Source: an uncultured Flavobacteriales bacterium (GTDB lineage: Bacteria > Bacteroidota > Bacteroidia > Flavobacteriales_G > Salibacteraceae). Taken from it: a stretch of 64,000 nucleotides of DNA. The notes under the pieces are model-generated. The model was not told the origin of the DNA, ran no database searches, and worked only from the letters and a program-made list of their open reading frames with translations. This document shows, one piece after another, positions 35,799-44,749 of the stretch. How positions within the stretch are numbered: position 1 is the stretch's first letter; every line of letters starts with the position of its first letter. Made by a program: the position numbers and the translations under genes. The stretch spans positions 485,628 through 549,627 of the forward strand of contig CAJQLE010000001.1 of NCBI GenBank assembly GCA_905479105.1, given 5' to 3'.

Positions 35799-38222
35799 AT
35801 GAAGTCGTTCCGGGCATTGCCACTTTTCTTAATACTGATCCATTCGGTTATCGCCTCAGGGCAAGAAGATGTTATGCGCAAAACTATTCCAGCGACTCGG
35901 TCAAGTGAGCGACCCAAAATTGATGGCGACTTGAGCGATGCTGTTTGGGAGGCCGCGCCAATAGCAAAAGACTTTGTGATGTTTGAGCCTCAAAATGGTG
36001 GACCTGTAAATAAGAACATGCAGACTGAAGTGCGTGTGTTGTATGATGACAATGCCATTTATATTTCAGCGAAGCTTTTCGATCAATCACTAGATAGTAT
36101 TTTAACCCAACTAACCCAACGCGATTCTTACAATGAAAACAATGACTGGTTCGGGTTTTTCATCAATCCATATAATGATGGATTAAGCGATTTCAATTTT
36201 TGGATAACAGCTGCTGGGACACAAGCTGATGCAAAAACAACGGTCAATGGTGACGATTTCAGCTTGAATTCTGTTTGGAAAAGTGCCGTACAAATTACCG
36301 ATTGGGGATGGACGGTTGAAGCGGAAATACCGTACATCGCCCTTCGATTTCCCGAAACACCCGTCAAAGACTGGGGCATAAACTTCATGCGCAACGTTCG
36401 CAGAAATCGGGAAACATCCACCTGGAATTTTCTGGATAAAAGCTCGGGATATCGTTTTGAATACCAATGTGGCCTTCTTACAGGAATGACCAACATCGAC
36501 CCTCCTGTGCGTCTATCAGCAATGCCTTATTTATCCGCCTATGCTGATGATTTTGATGGTACTTCAAATTATGACATCAATGCTGGATTGGATCTTAAAT
36601 ATGGCATCAATGAAAGCTTTACGCTGGACATGACACTTATTCCTGACTTTGGTCAAGTAGCTTTTGATCAACAGTTTCTAAATCTATCCCCTTTCGAAAA
36701 TCGCTTCGATGAAAATCGTCAGTTTTTCACAGAAGGAACAGAGCTCTTTACTATAGGAGACTTATTATATACTCGAAGAATTGGTGGCGAGCCCAAAAAC
36801 ATTCGTGGGCAAGACCTGAATTCCAACGACAGCGTGTCTATCAAACAAGAATATACGCGCCTGCTTAATGCAGTCAAGGTTTCTGGTAGAACTAAAAACA
36901 ACTTAGGCATTGGAGTCATGAATGCCATAACGGATGATAATTTCAGCATTAAAATTGAAAATGGTGTAGAAACTAAATTGCTCACCGAGCCTTTGACTAA
37001 TTACAATGTGCTGGTGCTTGATCAGCGTTTCAATCGAAACTCATCCATAAGCCTGGTCAACACAAACACGATGAGAAAAGGTGCTGCTCATGATGCTAAT
37101 GTTGCCGCGCTTTTAGGTTCTTTCATTTCAAAATCAGGGAAATACTCTCTAAACGTTGCAGGAAAACAGAGTGCAATTTTTGAAAACAACACCATTGACG
37201 ATGGTTACAGCGGATGGTGGGAGTTGCAGGATGTGGATGGACTTTGGAGATGGGAAATTGGTCAGTGGATAGCTACCGATAATTTTGATATTAATGATCT
37301 GGGTTTTCAGCAGCGTAATAATGAACAAGTGCAATACGCCTCTTTGGAATATAGAAGCATTCAGCCAAAAGGAAAATTCAACCGAGTAGAACACGAGGTT
37401 TGGACTTCATATCGCTTTCTACAAAGGCCATATCGTTATGAATACTTGAGTTTTTTCTACCGGGTATTTGGATTAACAAGAAGCTTTTTTGCTTCAGGTG
37501 CGGATATAACTGTTCGACCGATAGATAGCTATGATTACTTTGAAGCTCGCAAATTTGGGCGTCAGTTTAAACTACCTCCCTTGGCCGAAGCGTCCTCATT
37601 TATCTCTACTGATTATAGGAAAACTATTGCCCTTGATGCAGGAGTGAGAGGTGGTTATCAATCAGATTTTGACCGTTATTTCTATTCCATCAGAGTGGCT
37701 CCGCGGTTTCGATTTGGCGACCATTTCTTTGCCGTAATCGAAAGCATCGTGACCGATACTCGAAATGATTATGGATTTGTTCCTGACACGATTGCTAACT
37801 CCATCTTCTTTGGTCGCAGAAATACGTTTTCAGTAGAAAACATCATCAACGCTCAATACGTCTTTACGCCCACTGCGTCACTCACGTTGGCATTGCGTCA
37901 TTCCTACACTGATGTGGATTACCAGTCATTCTACCTATTAGAAAACAGCGGTGATTTGACTCCAGCCAATCTAGGCGGAGTAAACGATCTCAACTTCAAC
38001 ACCTTTAATGTGGACTTCAAGTTTTCATGGTGGTTTGCCCCGGCCAGCCAATTGGTGCTGCTCTATAGAAATGTAATTGCCAATGCTGGAAAAACTGTTG
38101 GTGCGAGCTATTTCCAAAACTTAGATGGAACGCTGCAATCGCCTATGCAGAACAACATTTCTATCCGCCTTTCCTACTTCCTGGATTACAATACAACAAG
38201 GAATCGACTCAAAAAGAGCTAA
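35799..38222 (+). CDS. DUF5916 family protein with CBM9-like N-terminal domain
   Basis: An 807-residue secreted or outer-membrane protein. After a signal peptide (1-21), residues about 28-215 form a CBM9-like sugar-binding fold (PKIDGDLSDAVWEAAPIAKD, then LYDDNAIYISAKLFD). The remaining 590 residues are the DUF5916 region, with many alternating aromatic strands (for example FDQQFLNLSPFENRFDENRQFF) and a C-terminus SIRLSYFLDYNTTR that fits an outer-membrane beta-barrel. The function of the family is unknown; a role in glycan sensing or uptake has been suggested only from the CBM9 domain. A -7-like TACTTTCG lies about 10 bp before the ATG. Its stop overlaps the convergent trmB by 4 bp. Confidence 0.85.
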   Translation: MKSFRALPLFLILIHSVIASGQEDVMRKTIPATRSSERPKIDGDLSDAVWEAAPIAKDFVMFEPQNGGPVNKNMQTEVRVLYDDNAIYISAKLFDQSLDSILTQLTQRDSYNENNDWFGFFINPYNDGLSDFNFWITAAGTQADAKTTVNGDDFSLNSVWKSAVQITDWGWTVEAEIPYIALRFPETPVKDWGINFMRNVRRNRETSTWNFLDKSSGYRFEYQCGLLTGMTNIDPPVRLSAMPYLSAYADDFDGTSNYDINAGLDLKYGINESFTLDMTLIPDFGQVAFDQQFLNLSPFENRFDENRQFFTEGTELFTIGDLLYTRRIGGEPKNIRGQDLNSNDSVSIKQEYTRLLNAVKVSGRTKNNLGIGVMNAITDDNFSIKIENGVETKLLTEPLTNYNVLVLDQRFNRNSSISLVNTNTMRKGAAHDANVAALLGSFISKSGKYSLNVAGKQSAIFENNTIDDGYSGWWELQDVDGLWRWEIGQWIATDNFDINDLGFQQRNNEQVQYASLEYRSIQPKGKFNRVEHEVWTSYRFLQRPYRYEYLSFFYRVFGLTRSFFASGADITVRPIDSYDYFEARKFGRQFKLPPLAEASSFISTDYRKTIALDAGVRGGYQSDFDRYFYSIRVAPRFRFGDHFFAVIESIVTDTRNDYGFVPDTIANSIFFGRRNTFSVENIINAQYVFTPTASLTLALRHSYTDVDYQSFYLLENSGDLTPANLGGVNDLNFNTFNVDFKFSWWFAPASQLVLLYRNVIANAGKTVGASYFQNLDGTLQSPMQNNISIRLSYFLDYNTTRNRLKKS

Positions 38223-38926
38223 GCTTTTTTGAAGTCGTAGCACAAGTATTTGATTGACTTGCCTTGCTCAAGCCACATTTGCTCATAATATGTGCGGATA
38301 TTCATCACTTTTTGCATGGTTTCATCTAACTTATTGATGCCTTCTTCATACAGACGATCTGTATCAAACACTTTTTCGAAGTGATAGCCCGATCTTTCAG
38401 CATTGAATTCAGGAATAGACTCGTCTTTGGTATACTCGTACAATTCAGTGCTGTCTGATTTCAAATTCAATGTTCCGCCCGGTTTTAGAATGTGCTTGTA
38501 CCTGTCTAAAAACAACATGCTAGTGAGTCTTTTTCGCGGCTTCTCCATTTGAGGGTCGGCAAACAAAATCCAGATTTCATCTACTTCATTTTCTGCAAAA
38601 AATGAGGCGATCATGTCAATCTTTGTCCGAAGGAATCGAACATTCGTCATGCCTTTTTCTTCCACTTCAGTGGCGCCTGAAAACATACGCGCACCTTTGA
38701 TGTCCATTCCTATAAAATTCTTCTCTGGATAAATTTGGCCCATCCCCACAGCATACTCTCCTTTTCCGCATGCCAATTCGAGCACAATAGGATTATCGTT
38801 TCCGAATTCCTCCCTCCACTTGCCTTTCAATCGATAATCCTTATTCAAAATCTCCTTGAAAGGTGGTTCAAGGACGTGAGCCATTTCCTTGACTTTGGCA
38901 AATTTCATCAGCTTATTTTTTCCCAT
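38219..38926 (-). CDS. trmB: tRNA (guanine-N7)-methyltransferase
   Basis: A 235-residue SAM-dependent methyltransferase that makes m7G46 in the variable loop of tRNAs. The SAM-binding motif is LELACGKGEYAVGMG, and the TrmB hallmark IWILFADPQMEKPRKRLTS follows, with the catalytic Asp and the basic tRNA-binding stretch. The canonical PDPWPK is replaced by ADPQMEK, as in other Bacteroidota homologues. It starts 1 bp after the SDR stop and is probably co-transcribed with it. Confidence 0.93.
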   Translation of the reverse strand: MGKNKLMKFAKVKEMAHVLEPPFKEILNKDYRLKGKWREEFGNDNPIVLELACGKGEYAVGMGQIYPEKNFIGMDIKGARMFSGATEVEEKGMTNVRFLRTKIDMIASFFAENEVDEIWILFADPQMEKPRKRLTSMLFLDRYKHILKPGGTLNLKSDSTELYEYTKDESIPEFNAERSGYHFEKVFDTDRLYEEGINKLDETMQKVMNIRTYYEQMWLEQGKSIKYLCYDFKKA

Positions 38927-38927
38927 T

Positions 38928-39626
38928 TTAAAAATCAGGATTAATAGCTACTAAATCGATCTCTGATGGAACCGTTCCTCGCTTCATGGTCAATATGGTT
39001 GAAATCATGTCTGCTAAATCCTCTGGCTGAACAAACTCTTCTTTTGGTGCCTCCATTCCATCCCAGCTGGATGTATTGATGGATGATGGAAAGAATCCGG
39101 TAACCTTAACACCAAGCGGCAAAAGCGTTTGATGCAATAGTTTGTGATATCCCCAAAAGGCAAACTTAGAAATCGTATAACTCGCTGCTTCAACTCGTGG
39201 TTGGCGATTGACTACAGAGCAAATATTGAATATACTTCCTGACTTTTGCTCTTCGAATTTTTGGAGCAACTTCTGCGTTAAATAATAAGGTGCATAAAAA
39301 TTAACCGCCATCTGAGTGTCCAATTTTTGGTCCTCGCCTTTCAAATTGTCAGGAATATAAACCCCAACATTATTGACCAATACATCCACGGATTCGCACG
39401 CCTTCAAAATTTCGTTTGCATAGTTCTCAATTTGAACTTGATCTGAAAAATCAATAGCCTGAATCATTACTTCATTGCCGGTTTCAGCTTCAATTTCACG
39501 TTTGGCTGTTTTCAATGCGTCTTCATTTCGAGCTGAAATCCAGACCCTGTAGCCTTCAGAAGAAAGCTTCTCAGCAATGCTTCTTCCCATTCCCTTTGTT
39601 GAACCTGTAACTATCGCATTTTTCAT
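38928..39626 (-). CDS. Short-chain dehydrogenase/reductase
   Basis: A 232-residue classical SDR with NAD(P)-binding TGSTKGMG (7-14), NNVG (85-88), S137 and the catalytic Y150-x3-K154 (SYTISK). Arg33 after the second strand (ISARNED) suggests NADPH preference. The substrate is unknown; the FabG/3-ketoacyl-reductase-like group is the nearest guess. A -7-like CATCTTTG is 5 bp upstream of the ATG. trmB follows directly. Confidence 0.9.
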   Translation of the reverse strand: MKNAIVTGSTKGMGRSIAEKLSSEGYRVWISARNEDALKTAKREIEAETGNEVMIQAIDFSDQVQIENYANEILKACESVDVLVNNVGVYIPDNLKGEDQKLDTQMAVNFYAPYYLTQKLLQKFEEQKSGSIFNICSVVNRQPRVEAASYTISKFAFWGYHKLLHQTLLPLGVKVTGFFPSSINTSSWDGMEAPKEEFVQPEDLADMISTILTMKRGTVPSEIDLVAINPDF

Positions 39627-39775
39627 TTGGCAAAGATGGTGAGAATCTTTTCCTATTGCGAAGCATCTTTTTCTCCCTGATATTTATCAGAACTCCAATT
39701 TACAAGACAGTTTTTTCTCCTTATCGAATAGTATTTAATCACTGAACTATATATTTACCATCACCTAAACTAAAC

Positions 39776-40357
39776 ATGAGAGTATTAATTATTGGTATTG
39801 TCCTAATCGTCTTGGCCGGGTGTTCATCCTCCAAGAAAAAGCCTATTGAACAGGCTGAGGTTAATCCACTGCCTTCCATGCAAGAAAAAGCCATTGAATC
39901 AGAACCAACTCCAGAAACAGTAAAAGTTACTGAAAGCGAACTTTGGCATTCTTATAATGAAGCCGATTTGCCCGACCTTGAAAAACGAATTTCTCCTAGT
40001 TCTTTTGAGCTTTATCGATGTGACTACTCCTCTGTTGTATCTACTCTTCACTCTAATTCTGCAGAGTTAGAGCTTCCTACAAAACAAGGATATGTAATTT
40101 TCATTTTAGAAAACTCAAGCACCATGAATGAGGAGCTCGCAGCTAAATATCCTGAAATTAAATCTTTCAAAGGAAAATCTACAGACGGCCGCTTGAGTAT
40201 CCGCCTAGATACTAATGCAGAGGGTCTTTTTGCAGAAATAACAGGCATAGAAACAAAGCAATTAATATCTCCTTTATTAAAAGGAAATACAACTTTTTAT
40301 GCGCTTCACAACGAAGACGCTTTGCCCCAATCCCCCAGAGACGAATCATTTGACTAA
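39776..40357 (+). CDS. Lipoprotein resembling a stand-alone metalloprotease propeptide
   Basis: A 193-residue lipoprotein (lipobox VLAGC, C16), with a charged linker to about residue 52. The rest looks like the N-terminal propeptide of the metalloprotease encoded 7 bp downstream: ELAAKYPEIKSF (120-131) against ELSEKYPEIRTY (90-101) in the protease, preceded in both by a SFxxYxxD segment and followed by TGR/DGR-L-I-LT/LD-type strands and a closing FYALHNED/YHAYDRKD. No catalytic motif is present. An envelope-anchored inhibitor, chaperone or decoy for the protease is a reasonable inference; simple domain duplication without function is the alternative. Confidence 0.7.
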   Translation: MRVLIIGIVLIVLAGCSSSKKKPIEQAEVNPLPSMQEKAIESEPTPETVKVTESELWHSYNEADLPDLEKRISPSSFELYRCDYSSVVSTLHSNSAELELPTKQGYVIFILENSSTMNEELAAKYPEIKSFKGKSTDGRLSIRLDTNAEGLFAEITGIETKQLISPLLKGNTTFYALHNEDALPQSPRDESFD

Positions 40358-40363
40358 TTATTT

Positions 40364-42802
40364 ATGAAACATTTTTTTACTCTTTCAATCGCGATAATTT
40401 CTTCGTTAGGCTCCATGGCTCAAAACAGCATAATGGTGGCCAACAGCCAAATTAAAACTGATTACAAATCCTTCGTGTATGATTTGGATGAAGTGGCATT
40501 TCGTTCAGTGTTGGCGAGCGCGCCATTAGAAAACGCTTCGTATAAATCAGAAAGCATTGAAATATCGATTCCTTTTCCTGATGGATCAATGAAAAATGCA
40601 CGAGTAGTTGAAAGTCCAATTATAGCGAAGGAGCTTTCAGAAAAGTACCCTGAAATAAGAACGTATAAAGTAATTGGAAGTGGCTTCACGGGGCGAATTG
40701 GCCTTACCTACAAAGGCTTTCACGGAATACTCTTTTCAACTGAAGGCACGGTGTATATTGACCCTATAGAGGGTCAAGAAGGCACTTATCACGCCTACGA
40801 TCGAAAAGACTATATGGCATTTTATGCTCATTCAAAAGGTCATGAATGTTTGGTAAAAGATGAGTACACTGAAATGCAGGAGGTGATTCCGCATATAAAA
40901 GAGATGGGAAATCGCACAGGTGAGCAATTAAGAACGTATCGCCTTGCATTAGCTTGCACAGGAGAATACGCTCAGTTTCATGGAGGAACTATTCCGGGCG
41001 TCTTGAGCGCCATGGTTGTAAGCATGAATAGGGTAAATGGAGTGTACGAAAAGGATTTTTCAATCACGATGGAAATCATTGGCAACAATGATCAATTGAT
41101 CTTTTTGGATGGGAACACAGATCCTTACACCAATAATAGCGGAGGCACTATGCTTGGTCAGAATCAAAATACAGTAGACAATATCATTGGATCAGCGAAC
41201 TACGACATCGGCCACGTTTTCAGCACTGGTGGAGGCGGAGTGGCATTTTTAGGCTCTGTTTGCGGAGGGAGTAAAGCTGGCGGTGTAACTGGAGGTGGTT
41301 CACCAACTGGAGATCCTTTTGACATTGATTACGTAGCACATGAAATGGGTCATCAATTTGGTGGCAACCACACTCAAAACAACGATTGCAATCGAGTACA
41401 AAGTGCGGCTTATGAGCCGGGAAGTGCTTCTACAATTATGGGATATGCCGGTATTTGCGCTCCCAACTTACAATCCAATTCTGACGATTATTTCCATGCA
41501 GGGTCATATAATGAAGTGGTTGCTTTCAGCCAATTTGGTAATGGAAACTCATGTGCAACTGCTACAAACACAGGAAACACACCTCCTGCGGTAACCGTTA
41601 CGAATGAAGTTTATACAATCCCAAGAGAAACTCCGTTTGTATTGAGAGGTTCCGCAACTGACGCAGATGGAGATAACATCTCCTATTGCTGGGAAGAAAT
41701 GGATTTAGGACCTACAGGAGATCCTGATAATCCTTCAGGAAACGCGCCAATATTTCGTTCTTTCGACCCTCTTGGAATTGGTGAGAGAACATTTCCTGGA
41801 TTAATAAGCATCATTGGAAATACAACTGTAGTTGGTGAAACCTATCCAACTTATTCACGTGGCCTAACTTTCAGATTGACTGCTCGCGATAATAACATCG
41901 CTGGTGGAGGCGTTGCCTTTGATGAATTAGATATGCAAGTAGATGGCAGTAAAGGTCCTTTTCTTGTCACTTCTCCAGCAACAAACGAACAAGTTGAGGC
42001 AGGGACATTTTACACCGTTACATGGGATGTTGCCCAAACAGATCAAGCTCCTATTAACTGTCAAACAGTAAACATCTACTTATGCATCAGCAGTGGCTTG
42101 ATAATAACGGATACTTTGGCAGAAGGAGTGCCTAACAACGGAAGTTATACCTTACAGATGCCCAATGTTAACGGTGCTGGCAGAAGAATCCGCGTTGAAG
42201 CCGCAGACAATGTATTCTTCAATCTCAACCCTGGAGTTTTTCAAATTGTATCTCCAACGGCTATTGAAGGAGCAACAATTAATCTCAACCTGACTCCTGA
42301 CTTCGCAAGCAGCTCGCTTAATCTTGATTGGAACGATGATATTCCAAATGAGTCCAACTGGCATGTTGAGCGATCTGATAACACCACTGGAAACTTTTCT
42401 TTAATTGCTACCCTTCCAGGTAATACAACGAGCTATTCTGACGCATCGGTTTCGATGAATGGAACACCCTATTTCTATCGCGTATACGCTTCAAATGGTG
42501 CGGGAAATTCAGCATTCAGTAATGAAGTAACCTATTCTGGTGTTGGTATAAGTGAATTAGCTGCTTTAAATATTAAGGTATATCCTAATCCTGCCTCAGG
42601 CGTTTTATTCTTGCAATTGGACAACGGAATCATTGCGTCAGAAGCTAAAATCTTCAATAGTCAAAGTCAACTAATGAAGTCATTCAACTTGAAAAGTAAG
42701 ACTGATCAATTGAACATAAGCGACTTGTCTTCAGGGTTCTATTTTTTGAGTGTTCAGACAGACAAAGGAGCGGTAACAATTCCTTTCCAAGCGATAGATT
42801 AA
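40364..42802 (+). CDS. Secreted reprolysin-type (M12B-like) zinc metalloprotease with FN3 and T9SS domains
   Basis: An 812-residue protease. Signal peptide (1-20), propeptide-like domain (about 25-190), and zinc metalloprotease domain (about 195-400) with HEMGHQFGGNH at 326-336, the metzincin HExxHxxGxxH motif, and a Met-turn around M359 (STIMGYAG). A GGGGVAFLGSVCGG stretch precedes the active site, as in Bacteroidota reprolysin-4 proteins. Next come Ig-like modules, a fibronectin type III domain (about 645-730, with YFYRVYASNGAGNSAFSNEV) and a T9SS type A sorting domain (KVYPNPASG to the end). It should be an extracellular or surface protease. It is likely co-transcribed with the propeptide-like lipoprotein. 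Confidence 0.93.
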   Translation: MKHFFTLSIAIISSLGSMAQNSIMVANSQIKTDYKSFVYDLDEVAFRSVLASAPLENASYKSESIEISIPFPDGSMKNARVVESPIIAKELSEKYPEIRTYKVIGSGFTGRIGLTYKGFHGILFSTEGTVYIDPIEGQEGTYHAYDRKDYMAFYAHSKGHECLVKDEYTEMQEVIPHIKEMGNRTGEQLRTYRLALACTGEYAQFHGGTIPGVLSAMVVSMNRVNGVYEKDFSITMEIIGNNDQLIFLDGNTDPYTNNSGGTMLGQNQNTVDNIIGSANYDIGHVFSTGGGGVAFLGSVCGGSKAGGVTGGGSPTGDPFDIDYVAHEMGHQFGGNHTQNNDCNRVQSAAYEPGSASTIMGYAGICAPNLQSNSDDYFHAGSYNEVVAFSQFGNGNSCATATNTGNTPPAVTVTNEVYTIPRETPFVLRGSATDADGDNISYCWEEMDLGPTGDPDNPSGNAPIFRSFDPLGIGERTFPGLISIIGNTTVVGETYPTYSRGLTFRLTARDNNIAGGGVAFDELDMQVDGSKGPFLVTSPATNEQVEAGTFYTVTWDVAQTDQAPINCQTVNIYLCISSGLIITDTLAEGVPNNGSYTLQMPNVNGAGRRIRVEAADNVFFNLNPGVFQIVSPTAIEGATINLNLTPDFASSSLNLDWNDDIPNESNWHVERSDNTTGNFSLIATLPGNTTSYSDASVSMNGTPYFYRVYASNGAGNSAFSNEVTYSGVGISELAALNIKVYPNPASGVLFLQLDNGIIASEAKIFNSQSQLMKSFNLKSKTDQLNISDLSSGFYFLSVQTDKGAVTIPFQAID

Positions 42803-42827
42803 AGCCTTTAGCTTTCTTTGAAGTCGG

Positions 42828-43751
42828 ATGGTAAGCAAAACTGTTTTAGTTGCTCCTTTGCATTGGGGCTTAGGTCATGCAGCACGCTGTATTCCAATCA
42901 TTGAACAACAGCTTGCTGAAGGAAATAGAGTTCTCATTGCCGCGAGCGAAGGGCCGCGAGCCCTGCTAAAGCCGCGTTTCAATTCTAGGTGCACGTTTAT
43001 TGAAATTCCATTTATGAGGATCACATATCCTAAAGATGGAAACATGGCTCGTCATTTCTTCTTCAAAGGACCGTCATTATTGTGGAGTATATGGCGCGAG
43101 CACTTGTATCTGAGGTCACTTGTTCAAAAAGAAAACATAGATGCAGTCATTTCAGACTCAAGGTTTGGATTATGGAATAAGCGTGTGCAAAGCATCTTTA
43201 TCTCCCATCAAATAGAAATTAAAGCGCCACTATTTCAAGGGCTCATCAATGCACTCAATAGGTGGGTTATGAACCAATTTGATGAGATTTGGATTCCAGA
43301 TTATGCTGAAAAACCAGGATTAGCTGGTGATTTGTCTCATTCTCAAAAGATGCCATTGAGGTATAAATACATCGGCCCTTTGAGTCGTTTCAATAAAAAA
43401 ATAACTCAAGATACTAGTGCCGGCAAAGTAGTTGCGCTCGTGAGCGGGCCTGAACCACAGCGCACTCTTTTTGAAAACGAAATCATAGCTCGATTCAAAG
43501 CCTCTTCCGAAAAAGTAATCATCCTTTCAGGTAAACCCCACATAGAAAACAAGGAAGAAGCAAACAACATTATTATTGTCAACCATCTCAATGACGATGA
43601 ACTTGTCAAAGAATTAGAATCTGCATCAATGGTAATCGCACGAAGCGGATATTCTACCATCATGGACTTCCATGTATTAGGCGTAAATGCAGAATATATT
43701 GCCACTCCCGGACAAACGGAGCAAGAGTACCTGATGCAACTGCACTCCTAG
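42828..43751 (+). CDS. GT-B glycosyltransferase, MurG/GT28-like
   Basis: A 307-residue GT-B fold glycosyltransferase. The N-terminal VLVAPLHWGLGHAARCIPII is the glycine-rich acceptor loop of MurG-like enzymes, and the C-terminal half has VVALVSGPEPQRTLFE and MVIARSGYSTIMDF, the donor-sugar site. The family usually continues beyond the GQTEQEYL motif with another 30-50 residues; here the frame stops nine codons later at 43751, next to the convergent GSCFA gene, so the C-terminal helix may be lost. The acceptor is unknown. It lies 25 bp after the protease gene. Confidence 0.82.
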   Translation: MVSKTVLVAPLHWGLGHAARCIPIIEQQLAEGNRVLIAASEGPRALLKPRFNSRCTFIEIPFMRITYPKDGNMARHFFFKGPSLLWSIWREHLYLRSLVQKENIDAVISDSRFGLWNKRVQSIFISHQIEIKAPLFQGLINALNRWVMNQFDEIWIPDYAEKPGLAGDLSHSQKMPLRYKYIGPLSRFNKKITQDTSAGKVVALVSGPEPQRTLFENEIIARFKASSEKVIILSGKPHIENKEEANNIIIVNHLNDDELVKELESASMVIARSGYSTIMDFHVLGVNAEYIATPGQTEQEYLMQLHS

Positions 43752-43754
43752 AAA

Positions 43755-44741
43755 CTAGAGAATATAACCCCGAAAACTCTTTCTTTCTTCCTCCAAACTG
43801 AGCTGAGGGTAACTCTTCTCGAGTTGATCAATAATCTCCAACTGTTTTTTCAAAAATCTCTGAAAGGAATTGCTTTCTGGATCTAAAGGTCGATGAGATG
43901 CCGCTTGGATAACTGCAGAAATTTCCTTGCAAATAATTCTAGTCTCATCCGAGAAAAAACTGGTTTGAAACTTCTTCCACACATATTCTATCGCCTGTGG
44001 ACTTGGGTGAAGCATATCAGATGCATAAAAACGATAATCTCGCAAATCATCCATCATAAACTCATAGCCCGGGAAATAGTGGCATGAATCAAATTCATCG
44101 ACTACCGCATGAACAGCACTGAGCAATTGAGCTTTACTTCTTTGATTTTCAATAGCACCATCTTTCCAATGGCGAACCGGACTTACTGTAAATACCACTT
44201 GAGCTTTTAGCTTCTTCGCTTTAAAAAACTCAGGAATATGACGCAGAATCAAGTGTGTTTCTTGCTGAGATAGCAATTTTTTGGTGAATTCCTTATTCGG
44301 GATTTTATGGCAATTGGCCACTACTCGATCTTGTTCTTTATGATGATAAACCCACGCTGAACCGAGCGTTATAAAAATCACATCCGAATTCAACAATTGA
44401 TCTCTCCCCTCAACTAAGGCCTTATTAATAGCCTCAAGAGTCTCTAGCTTATCTGTTCTATTAAACCTTCCATGATGCTCAAGGCTAACCCAGTGTTCAC
44501 CAACATTGACCAAATCAGACGCTTCATAAGGCCTGTTATTAAGCATTCTTTCCAGCGCATTCATGATGGAAAATGGATTGAAAAGAATACCAAAAGGATT
44601 CACAAGCACGTCAATCTTCACTCCGTTCAATAACTCGCCCATGTTTTCTGCAAAACAAGACCCGATCATTGTTATGCGGGAACGATGATTAACGTCAAAA
44701 GAAAATTCAGGTGCTTCCACCTCCGTTCGAAACTGTTCCAT
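43755..44741 (-). CDS. GSCFA domain protein
   Basis: A 328-residue protein with the signature IGSCFAENMG (26-35), where GSCFA gives the domain its name, and a further conserved LGSAWVY and DMLHPS, which make it an SGNH-like hydrolase fold (Ser in GSC, then Asp-x-x-His near the end). A lipid or acetyl-ester hydrolase activity is inferred from the fold; no substrate is known. It lies 8 bp downstream of the histidine kinase gene on the same strand and may be read from the same transcript. Confidence 0.88.
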   Translation of the reverse strand: MEQFRTEVEAPEFSFDVNHRSRITMIGSCFAENMGELLNGVKIDVLVNPFGILFNPFSIMNALERMLNNRPYEASDLVNVGEHWVSLEHHGRFNRTDKLETLEAINKALVEGRDQLLNSDVIFITLGSAWVYHHKEQDRVVANCHKIPNKEFTKKLLSQQETHLILRHIPEFFKAKKLKAQVVFTVSPVRHWKDGAIENQRSKAQLLSAVHAVVDEFDSCHYFPGYEFMMDDLRDYRFYASDMLHPSPQAIEYVWKKFQTSFFSDETRIICKEISAVIQAASHRPLDPESNSFQRFLKKQLEIIDQLEKSYPQLSLEEERKSFRGYIL

Positions 44742-44749
44742 ACTTCTGG

